Of a DNA stretch of 64,000 bases, positions 10,467 through 21,446 are shown piece after piece. A program made the translations under genes and the position numbers. The stretch lies in contig JASSKH010000006.1 of the NCBI GenBank assembly GCA_031763025.1, positions 1,771,048 to 1,835,047 of the forward strand. The letters run 5' to 3'. The DNA comes from Macrocystis pyrifera (lineage: Eukaryota > Sar > Phaeophyceae > Laminariales > Laminariaceae). The notes beneath the pieces are model-generated. The model did no database searches and was not told the DNA's origin. It saw nothing but the letters and a program-made list of their open reading frames with translations. How positions within the stretch are numbered: position 1 is the first letter of the stretch; each line of letters opens with the position of its first letter.

Positions 10467-11090
10467 ATCCTCGGGAGACATCGATCGACAAAACCAACGA
10501 CTCCGTCATGAAACCTGAACGGAACGTACTGGGTAGGGTCTCCGACCCACACTACGTAGTGTCGCAGTGCTCACACCTCCTTTCGTGATACCAGGTATGT
10601 GACGTGGACCAGCCAGGCGTCTGATAAAAACACATTTCTGGCGCTGGTCTGTCTGCGATGGCAAGAAATGGACCATTCCTCAGGTTGGACATCGATCGAC
10701 AAACCCAACGACTGCCTCACAAACTCCGAACGAAGCGCGCCGGTTAGGCTCCGACCCACGCGAGGTGTCACAGCAGTAGTGCCCACTCCTCGGTCGGTGA
10801 CATGTGGCGTGGGTGGGCCAGGCGTCAATAAAAAACACATTTGGCACCTGGTGTGCAGAAAACAGACGACAAAAATTATCTATCCCTCTCCGTGGGCACA
10901 ACATGGGAACTTTTTGAATGTTTGGACGAAGAGCGTAGGACGACTAGGCCATCCTCTCGCCCCCTAGACCAGGGATTCCAATGATGCTTTCGAGGACATC
11001 ATGTACACTCACTGGCCTTGCCCGGCACGAAGCGCGTTGACCGTGGGTTGATTAAATGTCGAGATCGAAGGTCAATCGTCGCGTGACTGC
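10467..11090 (+). repeat. dispersed repeat H with internal direct duplication
   Basis: The block ACATCGATCGACAAAACCAACGACT..CTCCGACCCAC..CCAGGCGTC..AAAACACATTT occurs twice in tandem (about 10475-10635 and 10690-10855), followed by a single tail through TCTCGCCCCCTAGACCA to GTCGAGATCGAAGGTCAATC. The same order without the duplication is at 25195-25595. The family is unrecognised; it could be a solo terminal repeat, but no defined ends were seen. Confidence 0.75.
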
Positions 11091-11321
11091 GGGTGTGCGA
11101 GCTGCGAGCTGTGTCTGTTTACTTCTTGTTCGTGTGCAGCGTGATTTCGCGTTTCGCGTTAATACAGCGATTGGATGGGTACATAGCTGGGGTAGCTCGC
11201 GTTAATACAGCGGTATGATTGGTAGATAGCCAGCGCCAACCCCCCTCGACACTTGAGACTTGCCGTCAAATCTCTACCAAGGCCTTATAGACCGGATGGT
11301 CTTAAAATCGGCATGGCCTTG

Positions 11322-11416
11322 ACCCTTTCGGAATTCCGGTCCCGTCTGGGGGACAAACGACTCAAAACTTCCAAGTGGCTTGTCCCCAACACGGGATTGC
11401 AGTCCTAAAGGTGTTA
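11322..11416. mobile_element. family B hairpin element
   Basis: GACCCTTTCGGAATTCCGGT..CCCGTCTGGGGGACAAACGAC and GTGGCTTGTCCCCAACACGG..CAGTCCTAAAGG arms. Confidence 0.8.
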
Positions 11417-11591
11417 AACCACTGCTGTACCTGTGCTGTACATCACCATCGTACGCTATATAATCCACACACAAACATTCAGTCCATAGTCTGCTGCTGC
11501 TGTATGATGCGTGCAACGACGCAAACGGGCAGCATTTTTTCGCTGCAAAAAACAGAAGAGAAAAGAAAATATTTTGACTGAGGGACCCCTC

Positions 11592-11692
11592 AACCCTTTC
11601 AGAACTTACAACCCCGTTTAGGGGGGCAAAACTACTTAGGAGTTTTGAGTGGTTTGAGCCGAAAACGGGGCTCTGCAGCCCTAAAAAGGGTT
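11592..11692. mobile_element. family B hairpin element
   Basis: AACCCTTTCAGAACTTACAA and GGGGCTCTGCAGCCCTAAAA arms, with the usual GGCAAAACTACTT centre. Confidence 0.8.
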
Positions 11693-12318
11693 GTGACCCC
11701 CGATAGAACTGCACTCTCGTTGTGTCGACATTCGGGGGGGGGGGGGAGATTACCTGGAGTTAAGAGTTAGGTACACGTTTAGATGCAGTGCGATACTATT
11801 GGTAGAAGGGTTCATTCACCCTTCTATGACACCACTGCTTTTGGTCTCGCTTGTGTTGTTGTGTTCTCGTACCGGGTACGCTGGCATTTCACTTGCTTGA
11901 CACTTGAATTTGCGATTCTTTTTATTTTTGTTTTCGGTCCAGCTCTGTCTCACGGTCTGTGACCACGGAATCAGTATCTCTACGGGATAAGGAATCAGGA
12001 CGGACACTGGGTGTATTGATGAAGCTGGTTAGAAAGGACGATTCAATGTGCAGACCAACAACAACAACAACAACAACAACTGTACACAAACCTAAAGATG
12101 ACTCTATTAGTCCCAAGTGTCTTGTCCCGACAACGCAACTGCAGTCCTCAAGGCCCGAAGGGGTTAATAATGAACGAAAAATCGTACACCCAGTTTCTGC
12201 CGGCAACATTTTTTTTGTTTGTTTGTTTGGTTTCACGAAAAAAACCGTGGTGTGTGCCTGCAAGCCACCGCCGTGCCGTGGGGTTGTAGCTCGGGTTGTA
12301 GTTGCAGGCATCTGCTTG

Positions 12319-12523
12319 AAACCCTCTAAGAACTGCAGTCCATTTTTTGGGAGCAAACAACCCAAATCGTTACCAAGTTCGCCTTTAAAACGAGACTGCG
12401 GGGTACTAAAAGGGTTTACCCCTCTACTAGACCCGCAGTTCCGTTGCGGGGGCAAAGCGCTTAGAATTGCAGCCGGATTTAGGTTTCTGGACAAAACAGC
12501 AATGCCGTACTAAAGGGGCTAAA
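12319..12523. mobile_element. family B elements, two head-to-tail copies
   Basis: First copy 12319-12418 (AACCCTCTAAGAACTGCAGT to ACTAAAAGGGTTTA). A weaker copy follows at 12419-12523 (CCCCTCTACTAGACCCGCAG to GTACTAAAGGGGC). The family E element follows at once. Confidence 0.7.
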
Positions 12524-13018
12524 AGACCAACTATTATGGGAAATTATTTCTGAGCTCTCAGAACTGGGTTTTTTAGGCCGAATATACGCGTTTTACTCGG
12601 CGAGAAAGCCAAAAAACACCGATAGACTCCTCAAAATGCTCCCCGTAGTTTTTTGCGAGCTCTCAGGAACAAGTTTCCGTTTCTCCAGAGTCCTATTTTA
12701 AATTTTGGAGCAGCCAATCGCTTTTCTCTGGAGGGTCAGAAATAAGGCTGTTGGTCAGAACTGGGGCCAGAAATAGTGGATCTTCGAGGATTTTTGATGA
12801 AAAATGACGATGTCCTCAGAACTGGAAATATGGACGAACAGTCCTTCTACGACTCTGGAGAAACGGAAAAGTGCTCGCGAAAGCTCTCGGAAAACTAAGG
12901 GGAGCATCCTGACGAGTGTACCGGTGTTTTTGACAGTCCCGTCGAGTAAATCGCCGGTTTTCGGCAAAAAAAGCCAGTTCTGAGACCCCTTCAAAAAAAT
13001 CCCATGATAGTTGGTCTA
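12524..13018. mobile_element. family E, 495-bp TIR/foldback element, copy 1
   Basis: Ends are AGACCAACTATTATGGGA and CCCATGATAGTTGGTCT. Inside, the halves mirror each other again (TCTCAGAACTGGGTTTTTTA against AAAAAAAGCCAGTTCTGAGA; repeated TTTCCGTTTCTCCAGAGTC). A second copy of the same length lies inverted at 45901-46394. There is no convincing ORF, so it is a non-autonomous DNA element. Confidence 0.88.
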
Positions 13019-13168
13019 AGCTTGGTTTTCGCGCCACGCAAAAAAGTTTCTCGAGCGAGAAGCTTCGGAAAAATTAAGAGCTCCCTTCAATGTTTAATCG
13101 TTTTCGTATATATAATGCCAATAATTGCCAACAAAAGTGTTCAGGATAGTCGCGTATAGCGAGCTCAC

Positions 13169-14440
13169 CTCCCAGCTGCCTTCCATCTCATCGCCTCCCC
13201 GACCCCCCCCCCCGCTCCCCCAAACCCTCCCGCCTCGGCATTTTCCGCCGCTGCAACCGCGGCTGCCGTAGCCCCCGCTGCCGTAGCCCCGCCAGCAGAA
13301 CCGCCTCCGTGCCTTCCAGTAAGGCCTACGCCACGGTGCCGGCCACTCCGACTGGAGACCCCACCCCCCTCTCCCCCGCCCTCCCTCTCTCCCATCCTGC
13401 ACATCGTCCCCGTAACCGCTGCTGCTGCTAGCGCTCCGGCTGCTGCTGCTGCTGCTGCTGCCACCGCGACTGCTGCGACTGCTGCGGCTGCTTTTGCTGC
13501 TGCTCCGACTGCTTCGTCCGCTGCTGTTGCTGCTGCTATTGCTGCAGCTGCTGTTATCGCAACGTTGCATCCTGGCGCCGAGGTCAACAAAAAGAACACA
13601 CCATAGCCGGTGCCGGAGCGGTGGACAGCAGCGGCGGCGCGATCGGATCGCTTCCCGAGCCGTTCTGCAAGTCGTTCCTCGAGCCGTTCCGCGAAACGGT
13701 GCTCGAGACGCTCCGCACACAGTTCCGTGAGCCGCTTCGCCAGCGTTCTCCACTCCCGCCGGCGCATGGGTCTGGACTTTCGCTCAGGTCGCCCCCCCCC
13801 CCGTACCGTTTCCCCTGCTCTCCATGTCCCCTCCCGCCGCCCCCCTCTGAACATCCCTCTGGTCTGTCCGTTCCTGGTCCTCTTATATTAGCTTGCCTCT
13901 TGATAGACTGCACGGGGTGGAGCGGCGGCAGGATCGGCTGCGACGGTGGCCCCGCTGGTTCATCCCGGACAGTCCCGTTGCTGACAGTTTCGTCGCTGAC
14001 AGTCCCGTCGCCGCCAGAGACGGTCACGAGAGTCTCGCGCGCGGCGGAGAACCAGCGAGACATGGCGCCGCCCACCTCAGCCCCCTTCTCCGGAATACCA
14101 ACGGCCCGCCCAAGCGCCCGATGCTGTCGTCCTCGCCCCCCCCCCTCCTCCTCCTCCTGCTTCTCCCCCTCCTCGCCCTTCCCATTCCTCTTCCTCTCCT
14201 CCTCCTCCTCCTCCTTCTGCTTCCGTCTCTGACCGTACAACCGCTGCCGCCGCTGTTTCCGCTGTCACCGCTACCGCTGCTGCCGCGCCGTCGGCACCTG
14301 TGTTCGTAGCGCAAACATGGGCTTCGCTCGTGCCTTCGCCGCAGCCACCGTCGTTGTAGGGCGAGGAGGAACAAGAGGTTGCCTCGGAGGCAACTGCGGC
14401 GGCTGCCGCGCTTGCGTAGCCGACGCCTCCCCACACGTGC
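13169..14440 (-). CDS. DUF726/TMCO4-like exon 8, long low-complexity insert
   Basis: The acceptor is TATTCCATAG|G at 14441; the G completes AG from exon 7 and the reading opens RHVWGGVGYASAAAAAV. The donor is GAG|GTGAGC after 13169, with the frame ending GGDEMEGSWE. Both ends fit the family, where this place has a short link with a PWEGL-like motif. Between them lie about 1.2 kb of Ala-, Gly-, Ser-, Glu- and Arg-rich low complexity, including an Arg/Glu stretch ERLEHRFAERLEERLAERL. The start and end frames differ; they are separated by three poly-C runs (plus strand 13203-13213, 13792-13802, 14136-14145), where length errors or slippage are likely. An unrecognised intron inside is possible. 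Open frames on the plus strand are shadows. Confidence 0.65.
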
Positions 14441-14499
14441 CTATGGAATACCGGTAGGTAAGTAGCACGGGCTGACGGTTTAGTTTCGGATCGTTCCAG

Positions 14500-14815
14500 G
14501 CGTCAGACAGAATAAGATCAGAGAGATTATTCCTACTTTCACGATCTAGCATCTTTCAAATCCTGATCTCGTGTATGATTTCATGATCTGCAGTATTGAT
14601 AGTGCATACTTCAAAACAGTCACAAATTCCTGATCTGCAAGACCTACAGCAGCAGCAGCAATGCTCCTGGGTGAAAGCCCTAAGATCTGCATGATCTACA
14701 CGTAGGACACGTTTCCTCGTTTGGATCTGCACAACACAGATCCTGAACAACACCTAAGGTTGGGATTCACAGCAGTAGGTAATCTACACGATCGTCATCT
14801 GTTCAAGGTGTGAGA
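14500..14815. repeat. family G copy
   Basis: Runs of TCATGATCTGCAGTATTGAT, GATCTGCATGATCTACACG and GGATCTGCACAACACAGATC. On the minus strand it starts within about 30 bp of the exon 7 donor, so it fills intron 7. Confidence 0.7.
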
Positions 14816-14841
14816 CGTTGCGAACAGTCTCCTCCGCTCAC

Positions 14842-14981
14842 CTCGGGTCGTGCCCCGGCTCATACCACCCAGGGATGCAGATGAATACCGGAAGGCCCGG
14901 CTCCGAGGCTCCTTCGAACATCGACTCGGGGGCGTCCAGCGGCCACTTGGAATGCAGGGGGAGGAAGTGGAACTCCTGGAC
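14842..14981 (-). CDS. DUF726/TMCO4-like exon 7
   Basis: Encodes VQEFHFLPLHSKW and, later, GLPVFICIPGWYEPGHDP. In the family the GYKM segment is followed at once by a 'xxEFxFxPL' strand and then a hydrophobic strand ending G-W, the first core strand of the hydrolase fold. The acceptor is GGGGCGCAG|GTC at 14982, in phase 0, which matches the end of exon 6. The donor is CCCGAG|GTGAGC after 14842, in phase 2. An open reading extends upstream of the acceptor (YSILNSKLVHITGA) but is not needed by the family alignment and is taken as intron. One of the strongest exons. Confidence 0.92.
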
Positions 14982-15039
14982 CTGCGCCCCGGTTATATGG
15001 ACAAGTTTCGAGTTCAAGATGGAGTACTTGGTGGTTTAT

Positions 15040-15430
15040 TGGTGCGCTATTGATGGGTTCATTGATTGTCGACGGTTTGTTGTGATCGATTGATGGCTGA
15101 TTGATGTTCGATAGTTGCTGCTTGATGGGGGGAGCACTAACCACTTGATCGATACTACCAGGTGTCGTTGAGGGTCCCTGCTGACAGGTGTACGATATGG
15201 TCAAAACTAACCCCAGCCCAAACCCCAACTACTGCTGTAGCCCCAACTCAATCAGCCATTGTAAATATAGGATTAGTCCTCTTCATCTCGTGCACAAAGC
15301 AGTGTGTCGAATACCTGCCAGGTGAAGTGGTGAGCTCTACTGGCTTCGGTGGTCGATTGATTTTCGGTAGCTCGTTGACAGTCGATTGATGGTTGTTGAG
15401 TGATGAGCGATGATTGTTTTATGTCGATTG
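15040..15430. repeat. TTGAT-rich degenerate tandem repeats
   Basis: Scattered ATTGATGG, GTCGATTGAT and TTGATGTTCGAT words in two clusters (15045-15130 and 15350-15430). It lies in intron 6. No gene is seen. Confidence 0.6.
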
Positions 15431-15664
15431 TTGACTTAGAAATACAGTAGTCAAGCATCAAGCACCTGGTATTTTTCATTCTCACCAGTGTGCCACCTCG
15501 TATTGTACGAATATCAAAGGCTGTGTATATTTTTTATCAGGTACGTAGTGTTCAGCGGGGTATGGCAAGACCGCATGACCAACAGCAGCCAAAACGACCA
15601 AAATCAACCAAAACGACAACCAAAACAACCAGAAACAACGGGCCAAAGCCCAAAACAACCATAC

Positions 15665-15887
15665 CCCCGCGGTCCTCCTCGTCATCTTGTAACCAGCGAC
15701 GCCCGCGCCCGCCGCGCCCGAAACGGCACTAAACGCGCCCACAGTCCCGGCTGTCGTCGCACTCGTCGACGCCACCGTCGCCGCCGCCGCTGCAGAAGCT
15801 GCAGCAGCCGCGGCCGAGGTAGACGTATAGCCCAACCACGCTCCCAAGGTTGGCGCGACATAGGACACAGAGTTAGCAGCTGCGTAC
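15665..15887 (-). CDS. DUF726/TMCO4-like exon 6
   Basis: Encodes 74 codons: AAANSVSYVAPTLGAWLGY, an Ala/Thr/Ser-rich stretch, then SGAAGAGVAGYKMTRR. The last motif is the family signature 'FGAAGAGLTGxKMxRR' after the second glycine-rich membrane segment. The acceptor is TTCAACCCAG|G at 15888. The single G completes GG from exon 5 to a Gly codon, so the phases match. The donor is GCGGGG|GTATGG after 15665, in phase 0. A 34-G tract (poly-C on the gene strand) lies just upstream of the acceptor in place of an ordinary polypyrimidine tract. This is the best single match to the family in the window. Confidence 0.95.
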
Positions 15888-15899
15888 CTGGGTTGAATT

Positions 15900-15912
15900 G
15901 GGGGGGGGGAAA

Positions 15913-15947
<35 letters not shown>

Positions 15948-16190
15948 GGAAGGGAGGGAGGGATCGCCATCATCGCTCGATCATCATTGTTTGACACTTG
16001 TCACCATCTGATCGTCCCCATCGTTTCAGCGGCATCACCGCTTGATCGTCATCCTTGTTCGACTCCGTCGCCATCGTTTGGCCGCCAATATTACCGCTTG
16101 ATCGTCATCCTCGTCTGATCGTCATCACCATCGCCCACCTGTCATAATCGCTTCGTCGTCCTAATCGTCCGCTTCATCGTGTCAAGGCCG
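15900..16190. repeat. poly-G tract followed by ATCGTC-type minisatellite
   Basis: G runs at 15900-15909 and 15913-15946, then CGCTTGATCGTCATC and CATCGTTTCAGCGG-type words repeated irregularly to about 16180. Confidence 0.8.
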
Positions 16191-16194
16191 ATTT

Positions 16195-16960
16195 CGCTCT
16201 TTCGGCCGTACGGTGCTAATTTCAGTTTTAGGGAGGCGGTCTTGTAGGGTGCGTCAAGACCTCTTGTGGCATTGCTACACCAGTTTTAGTGCAGGGAGGA
16301 AATATTTTCGGGCGCTTCTCGGTCTCTTTTTGGTCTTACTCATGCGAACTAGTGTAGTTTTAGTGTAGGGAGGCGGTGTTTTGGAGCGTCAGACCTTTTT
16401 TGGCCTCCCATGCTAGTTTTAGTGTAGGGAGGCGGTCTTCTTGGGCGCGTCAAGGTCTCTTTTGTCCTTGCTATACTAAGGAGGCGGTCTTTTGAAGCGC
16501 GTCAAGGTCTCTTTTGGCCTTACTACGTATACTAGTTTCAAGTGTAAGGGGGCGGTCACTTGGTGCGCGTTGAGGTCTCCTTTGATCCTACTGTACTACT
16601 GCTGTGGTTCTAGTGCAAGGAGGCGGTCTTCTTCGGCGCATCAAGGTCTCTTTGGGCCTTACTATACTAGCTTTAGTGTAAGAAGGCGTTTTTTTTTGGG
16701 GCGCGCCAAGACCTCTTTCGGCGTTACTGTACTAGTTCGAGTGTAGGGAGGCGGTCTTTAGGGCGTCAAGGCCTCCATGGGCCTTACTGTACTACTGTAG
16801 TTCTAGTGTAAGGAGGCGGTCTTTAGGGGACGTCAAGGCCTCTATTGGCCTCACTATACTAGTTTTAGTGTAGGAAGGCGGTATTTTGGGCGCGCTAAGG
16901 CCTCTGCTGGTCTTAATATACTCGTTTCAGTGCAGGGCGGCGGTCAGTCAAGGGGCCAAA
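16195..16960. repeat. tandem array of a 60-80 bp unit, about eleven units
   Basis: The unit is TAGTTTTAGTGTAGGGAGGC, GGTCTTTTGGGCGCGTCAAG, GTCTCTTTTGGCCTTACTATA, with the GGAGGCGGTCTT core near 16225, 16362, 16420, 16480, 16548, 16620, 16683, 16747, 16811, 16874 and 16935. A single related stretch is at 49790-49850 (TTTAGTGTGGGGGCGGCC). It lies in intron 5. No gene is seen. Confidence 0.88.
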
Positions 16961-16974
16961 CCGCAATCTCCAAC

Positions 16975-17070
16975 TAGTACGGGGGAACATAGCACTCATA
17001 ACCAAATTTGGTGTGTAGACATCCGGAGGTGTACGATATTTGGGTTGGTGGGTTCTGATTACTGTAAGCC
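16975..17070. mobile_element. family K short TIR element
   Basis: ACGGGGGAACATAG..CATAACCAAATTTGGTGTGTAG at one end and GGGTTCTGATTACTGTAA at the other. A related element is at 52205-52325. Confidence 0.55.
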
Positions 17071-17121
17071 CCTCGAAATACTTGTGTTTCAACATCGTTT
17101 GCGTTTTTTTTGCCCACGTAC

Positions 17122-17213
17122 CCCACCGCCGACAGAGACGCCGTCACGGACGGAGCCGCGACCCCTCCACTCAGAAACAGCAAAACGCCTCCTCCGGCCG
17201 CCGCCATTCCGAC
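17122..17213 (-). CDS. DUF726/TMCO4-like exon 5
   Basis: Encodes VGMAAAGGGVLLFLSGGV then AAPSVTASLSAV plus two bases. It aligns with the family's first glycine-rich membrane segment ('IGLAAITGGTLMAITGGLAAP' in plants), a predicted transmembrane hairpin. The acceptor has a good polypyrimidine tract, TTCTCTCTCTCCGAAG|GTC at 17214, and the donor is GTGGG|GTACGT after 17122, in phase 2. ORFs on the plus strand here are shadows. Strong match, although the exon is only 92 nt. Confidence 0.93.
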
Positions 17214-17566
17214 CTTCGGAGAGAGAGAACACGAAAGACGAACACGAACAAGCGGAAACAGAACGACGGAAAAAAAAATGAGGCAAAAAACAAGGAAACA
17301 ACAGACGCGCTGAGCGCGAGCGCACAACGAAGTGACGAAGAAAAAATACATATGTACTGCCAGTAAACGACACATTGAACAACATGGAACAGCAGTAGCA
17401 AGACAAGTCATGGAGAAGCAGACAACGTCCATTATGTGTGTAAAATAACGTAGTCCACACTATGCATAGCACGACAACCAAAACTCATCTCGACGATCTA
17501 TATACGAGTCTGCGGTCAAGAGGCATACCATGGAAACTACGGGTACAGGTATACCTGGTATATTGT

Positions 17567-17645
17567 ATGTGTATGTTCTTCACATTAAACCGTTCTTTCT
17601 ACCCGTCGACATCCAGCACAACCAGCGTCCGTGCCGATTCTGGAG
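17567..17645 (+). mobile_element. family C fragment
   Basis: GTATGTTCTTCACATTAAAC, TTTCTACCCGTCGACATCCA and ACCAGCGTCCGTGCCGATTC. Confidence 0.75.
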
Positions 17646-17899
17646 TTGACCCATTCAGAGAGTGCCAGGTATACCGTACGTATGTCGTTGTTCTTATATT
17701 AACTCATCGCCATAATACAACGCAGTCCGTGGTCGCAGGACAGGCTCCAATAAGTCTGGAGTGGAAGAACACCTCGGCAAAAAAAAACGAGCAAAGAATA
17801 ATACCCATGACAACTGAAGCACGTCTACACCTCACGACAGATACAAAAAAGTGAGGTCCGCGCACGTACGCATCAGGTACATGCGGTACGCTGTACAAG

Positions 17900-18400
17900 T
17901 CGCCACAGAAACCGAGAAGACCGCATACTACCCAAGAGAAATAGACAGGATGAAGAGAACACAAATCGACGTCGAAAAATCGAAATCGAAAAGATCAAAA
18001 ATTGAAAATTGAAAAAGGGAAGAGAGAGAGAAAAGAAGTTAAATTCAAGAAAGAAAGAAAGAAAGAAAGGAAACACACAAGAGAATGCGCAGATTTTCGC
18101 AGATTGCAGACCCGCAAGCTACGCGAGGTAGAACAGAGATAAGAACCAGAAAACAAGCATACTCACTTCGCTACTAAGAACACCAGGGAAGCGAAAAATA
18201 AACGAATCGAGAAAAAAACGAAAAGGAAGACGACGAAGCAAAGCCAAAAGAAAAAAGCAGACAGCAAAAGCAGAACCGAAAATACAGACAGAGACACAAA
18301 GAGGGGCAAACAGGAAAAAAGGAAAGAGCAAAAAAAGAAATATGTTTCCTCCCCTGAGTTCCACAGCCGTCAGATTTTGTTCGCCTCAAAACCGGTAGTT
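17900..18400. other. A-rich purine tract, no gene seen
   Basis: Plus strand is A/G-rich (GAAAGAAAGAAAGAAAG, AAAAAACGAAAAGGAAGACG). The Phe/Leu-rich ORFs on the minus strand reflect only this composition. Confidence 0.6.
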
Positions 18401-18654
18401 CGCGCGATTGAAGTATATCTCACGGAGCTCGCGAAGACGAGTTTCGACAAAAATCTTCCATCTCTCACAGCTGTCGTTTTTCTATTATAGTTTCAGAATG
18501 TTGACTACAGCAACAAGGCAACGAACCGAGCCAAAATTGCTACGCGTGTTCGTACACACGCATTCCTGCACGTATTCCAGGATAACCATACATTGTGGTA
18601 TCCCCGTGTCCAAGTTTGTATCCACTTAGCGCTTGTGTCTCTCAAGGACTTAAG

Positions 18655-18986
18655 AATCAGCACGGACACTCGTTGTGCTGGATGTGTGTGTGTTTTCTTT
18701 ACGTTCTTTCTACCCGTCGACATCCAGCACAACCAGTACCCGAGCCGATTCTTCATCCTATTACAGAGAGATACAAGTTATGTGGTCACAAAACTACGCC
18801 ACAGAGATACCACATCGTTATGCAGTTAATCAGAGTACACAAAGCAATGCCATGTCACAGGTCGTACTGGAACGACAGGCACGACTTACGCATTCTAAGA
18901 AAAAAAGAGACTAGAACTGAAGAATCAGCACGGACACTGGTGGTGCTGCGCGTGTGTTCTTCGTTCTTTCTACCCGTCGACATCGT
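18655..18986 (+). mobile_element. family C foldback repeat
   Basis: Starts with a short hairpin, AATCAGCACGGACACTCGTT against ACATCCAGCACAACCAGTAC, then runs through the full half-unit to CGACAGGCACGACTTACGC. A second partial copy begins at 18918. Confidence 0.82.
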
Positions 18987-19235
18987 ACCACAAACTGCTG
19001 CGGCTGTGTACCTGGAGGGTGCTTTGTGCTTCGATTTGCCTGTCATTTTCTCTTGGTTCCTAGTTTTACTCTGTTCATAAGTAGTGATTTTCTTCAGCTC
19101 GTTCTTTCCGAGTGTCTGTCTGCCACATCACCTGCGGGGAGGCACGACAGTTTTTCTTTTTCTTTTTCTTTTTCCTTGTCTTTGTGAAGTTGTTTTCTAC
19201 ATTTTCTTCATTTTCTTGCGTTTTCTCTTTCATAA

Positions 19236-19640
19236 AATGTGTATGTCGTGCCTATCATGTCCAGTATGATGGCATGTCATCGCATTGCCTGTTGTTACTG
19301 CATACCTGGTACGTAACAACGTAGTATCTCTGTGACGTACAGTAGTTTTGTGACAACATAACTTGTATCTCTCTAGGATTGACGAATTGGCACCGACACT
19401 GGTTGTGCTGGGTGTCGACGGGTAACGGTTTAAACGTTTAAGAACACACATCCAGCACCACCAGTACCCGTGCCGATTCTTCAATCCTATTATAGAGAAA
19501 CAGAAGTTCTGTGGTGACAACGCTACGTCACAGCTGCTGTAGCAGCAGAGATACGACATCGCTATGCAGTAAGCGGAGTAGACAATGTAATGCCATGTCA
19601 TCATACTGAATATATTATACGACAGGCACGACGCGCACAT
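19236..19640. mobile_element. family C, two halves in inverted orientation
   Basis: 19236-19450 is the half-unit on the minus strand (TGTCGTGCCTATCATGTCCA to GGTGTCGACGGGTAACGG). 19450-19640 is the half-unit on the plus strand (TCCAGCACCACCAGTACCCG to GCACGACGCGCACATTC). Together they form a roughly 400-bp imperfect palindrome. This shows the intact element was probably a foldback, with other copies being halves. Confidence 0.8.
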
Positions 19641-20039
19641 TCAAAGCACGAGAGAAAACAAAAAAGAAGAACGAATCGAAAGAGAAGACGGGAAAACAAA
19701 ACTGTAAGTATGTCGTGCTTTCCCCGCAGGAGATATGGCAGGCACTCGGAAATAACGAGCTAAAGAATCAGCACCACTACATATAAACATAGAAATAGTA
19801 AGAACCAAGGGAAATAACAGGCATAGCCGCAGCAGTTTGTGGTTTGTGGTACAAGGAGCGCAGCCAGGTTGTCGACGGGTAGAAAGAACGGTTTCATGCG
19901 AACACACACACAATTCCTACACAACCCTACAAACCCTACATGTACCCCCACACGCACTCCTACAATTGCTACCCTTCGTCCTCTACTAGCTCACATCATG
20001 TTCCTAAAACTCTGGTCGTGAATACAATACAGCAGCGGT

Positions 20040-20222
20040 GCACCCATTTCAAGACCATTCGGTTAAGCACCTTAGTAAATATGAGACCACGTGAATCGGT
20101 TTGTCACGAAAAAAAAAAGCACTTGGAACTAGTGTGGGGTCATGTTTTCAGTAGAAACAAATACAGACCATTGGAGATAAGACCACGTTTTTTGGGCTTG
20201 TCACGGGATGGTCTCAAAATTG
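20040..20222. mobile_element. family J TIR element
   Basis: CACCCATTTCAAGACCATTC at the left and GGGATGGTCTCAAAAT at the right, with GAGACCACGTGAATCGGTTT and AAGACCACGTTTTTTGGGC mirrored inside. Confidence 0.72.
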
Positions 20223-20242
20223 TTTTTTTTTTTTTTTTTTCA

Positions 20243-20558
20243 CCGTTACTTTTGCTTTCCAGCTTATAACTCGTGCCATGGTAGGAGGTTTTATCGTCAA
20301 CGATCTTCTGGACAAGCCGTGGTCACAGGTGTCGTCCCTTCTCCCGTCCGGTACATGCGTTCATTTTTTAAGGCGCATAGGGTGCAGCATTCCCCTTGCT
20401 CGTCGATTTTCATCGAAATGTTGCTAACTCACGCTCTCGCGCTTTCCGCGTATCATTTTCTATGCAAGAAAAAGTCCCTACGAGTATGCACTCGGTGAGA
20501 CTCGAACCCACGAAACTGATCTTGATAGGCACGCCTACCAAGCCGTGTCATACACCAC
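20243..20558 (-). mobile_element. SINE-I (tRNA-derived), minus copy
   Basis: On the minus strand it starts near GGCTTGGTAGGCGTGCCTAT and has GGGTTCGAGTCTCACCGAGT, a B-box-like sequence, followed by the shared body (GCATACTCGTAGGGACTTTT, GCGAGAGCGTGAGTTAG). It is one of five copies. Plus-strand T tracts at the low-coordinate end match an A-rich 3' tail. Confidence 0.85.
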
Positions 20559-20699
20559 TGTACCCGTTCACAATGTTCATGTCAGATCCCAAACGGGTAT
20601 TACAGCATATTCACAGCTAAAGCGGTACCAAAATGTTGCAGAGCACAATACTCCGAACGAAAAACAGTCGCGGTGAGTATGATCTACAGCAAATACCAA

Positions 20700-20871
20700 T
20701 AAACGGTCCCTCTTTAGTGCCGGAATATATGCGCTGTTATAGCGGCAACCAACCGGCACTAATTACTTCGCACACTATTATATCACACTGTTTTTTTTGC
20801 ATCTGTGCCAAGCGATTCCACGGGCACTATAGGGCAGCCGGCCACACCACCGGCACTATGGAGGGATTACT
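20700..20871. mobile_element. family D TIR element
   Basis: CGGTCCCTCTTTAGTGCCGG to CACCGGCACTATGGAGGGAT, with CAACCAACCGGCACTAATTA inside. Confidence 0.78.
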
Positions 20872-21007
20872 CCTCGTACAGACAAATGTCACCTCTCTCC
20901 CCTCTCTCACCTTCCAATACCTTCCGGACACCGACACCTCCTTGTTCTATTTGGCACAGAGCAACACAGCACAACACAACAACAACACGAAAGCAGGCGG
21001 TATCAAG

Positions 21008-21041
<34 letters not shown>

Positions 21042-21335
21042 GGGGGAAGTCATGACCCTGGGTAGATCATGTCAGCACGTCAGCACACTTTCAGTTATCA
21101 GGGCGGGAGGGAGAAAGACCAAGGTTCATATTCATACCTTGATAGAGATGGATGTATATTTGGTTCGATACAAAAATACACCGAAAAGAAAACTCGAAAC
21201 GAATTCGGCATTCGCCACCTCGAAACTTTCCGCTCAAAAGTGTCAGGCAAAAAAACATACGGGGACACGGCACGCGATACGATGGAGGGCAGGCAACACG
21301 CGTTCGATTCGATTCAATTCGAGATATCGAAACGC

Positions 21336-21446
21336 TATTACGGGGGTCCACAGTTAGTAGGACCTATGGTCTACACAAAAAACATAAATATTTACTTATT
21401 TTTACCAACAATATTTGGTCCTATTTACTACGGTCCCCCGTAATAG
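21336..21446. mobile_element. MITE family A, copy 3
   Basis: TATTACGGGGGTCCACAGTTAG to ACTACGGTCCCCCGTAATA around an AT-rich core. Confidence 0.9.

Noticed and set aside
13494-14309. Long plus-strand ORFs (203 and 138 codons) rich in Leu, Pro and Ser
   Set aside because: Mirror images of low-complexity exon 8 on the minus strand; no splice or family support on the plus strand.
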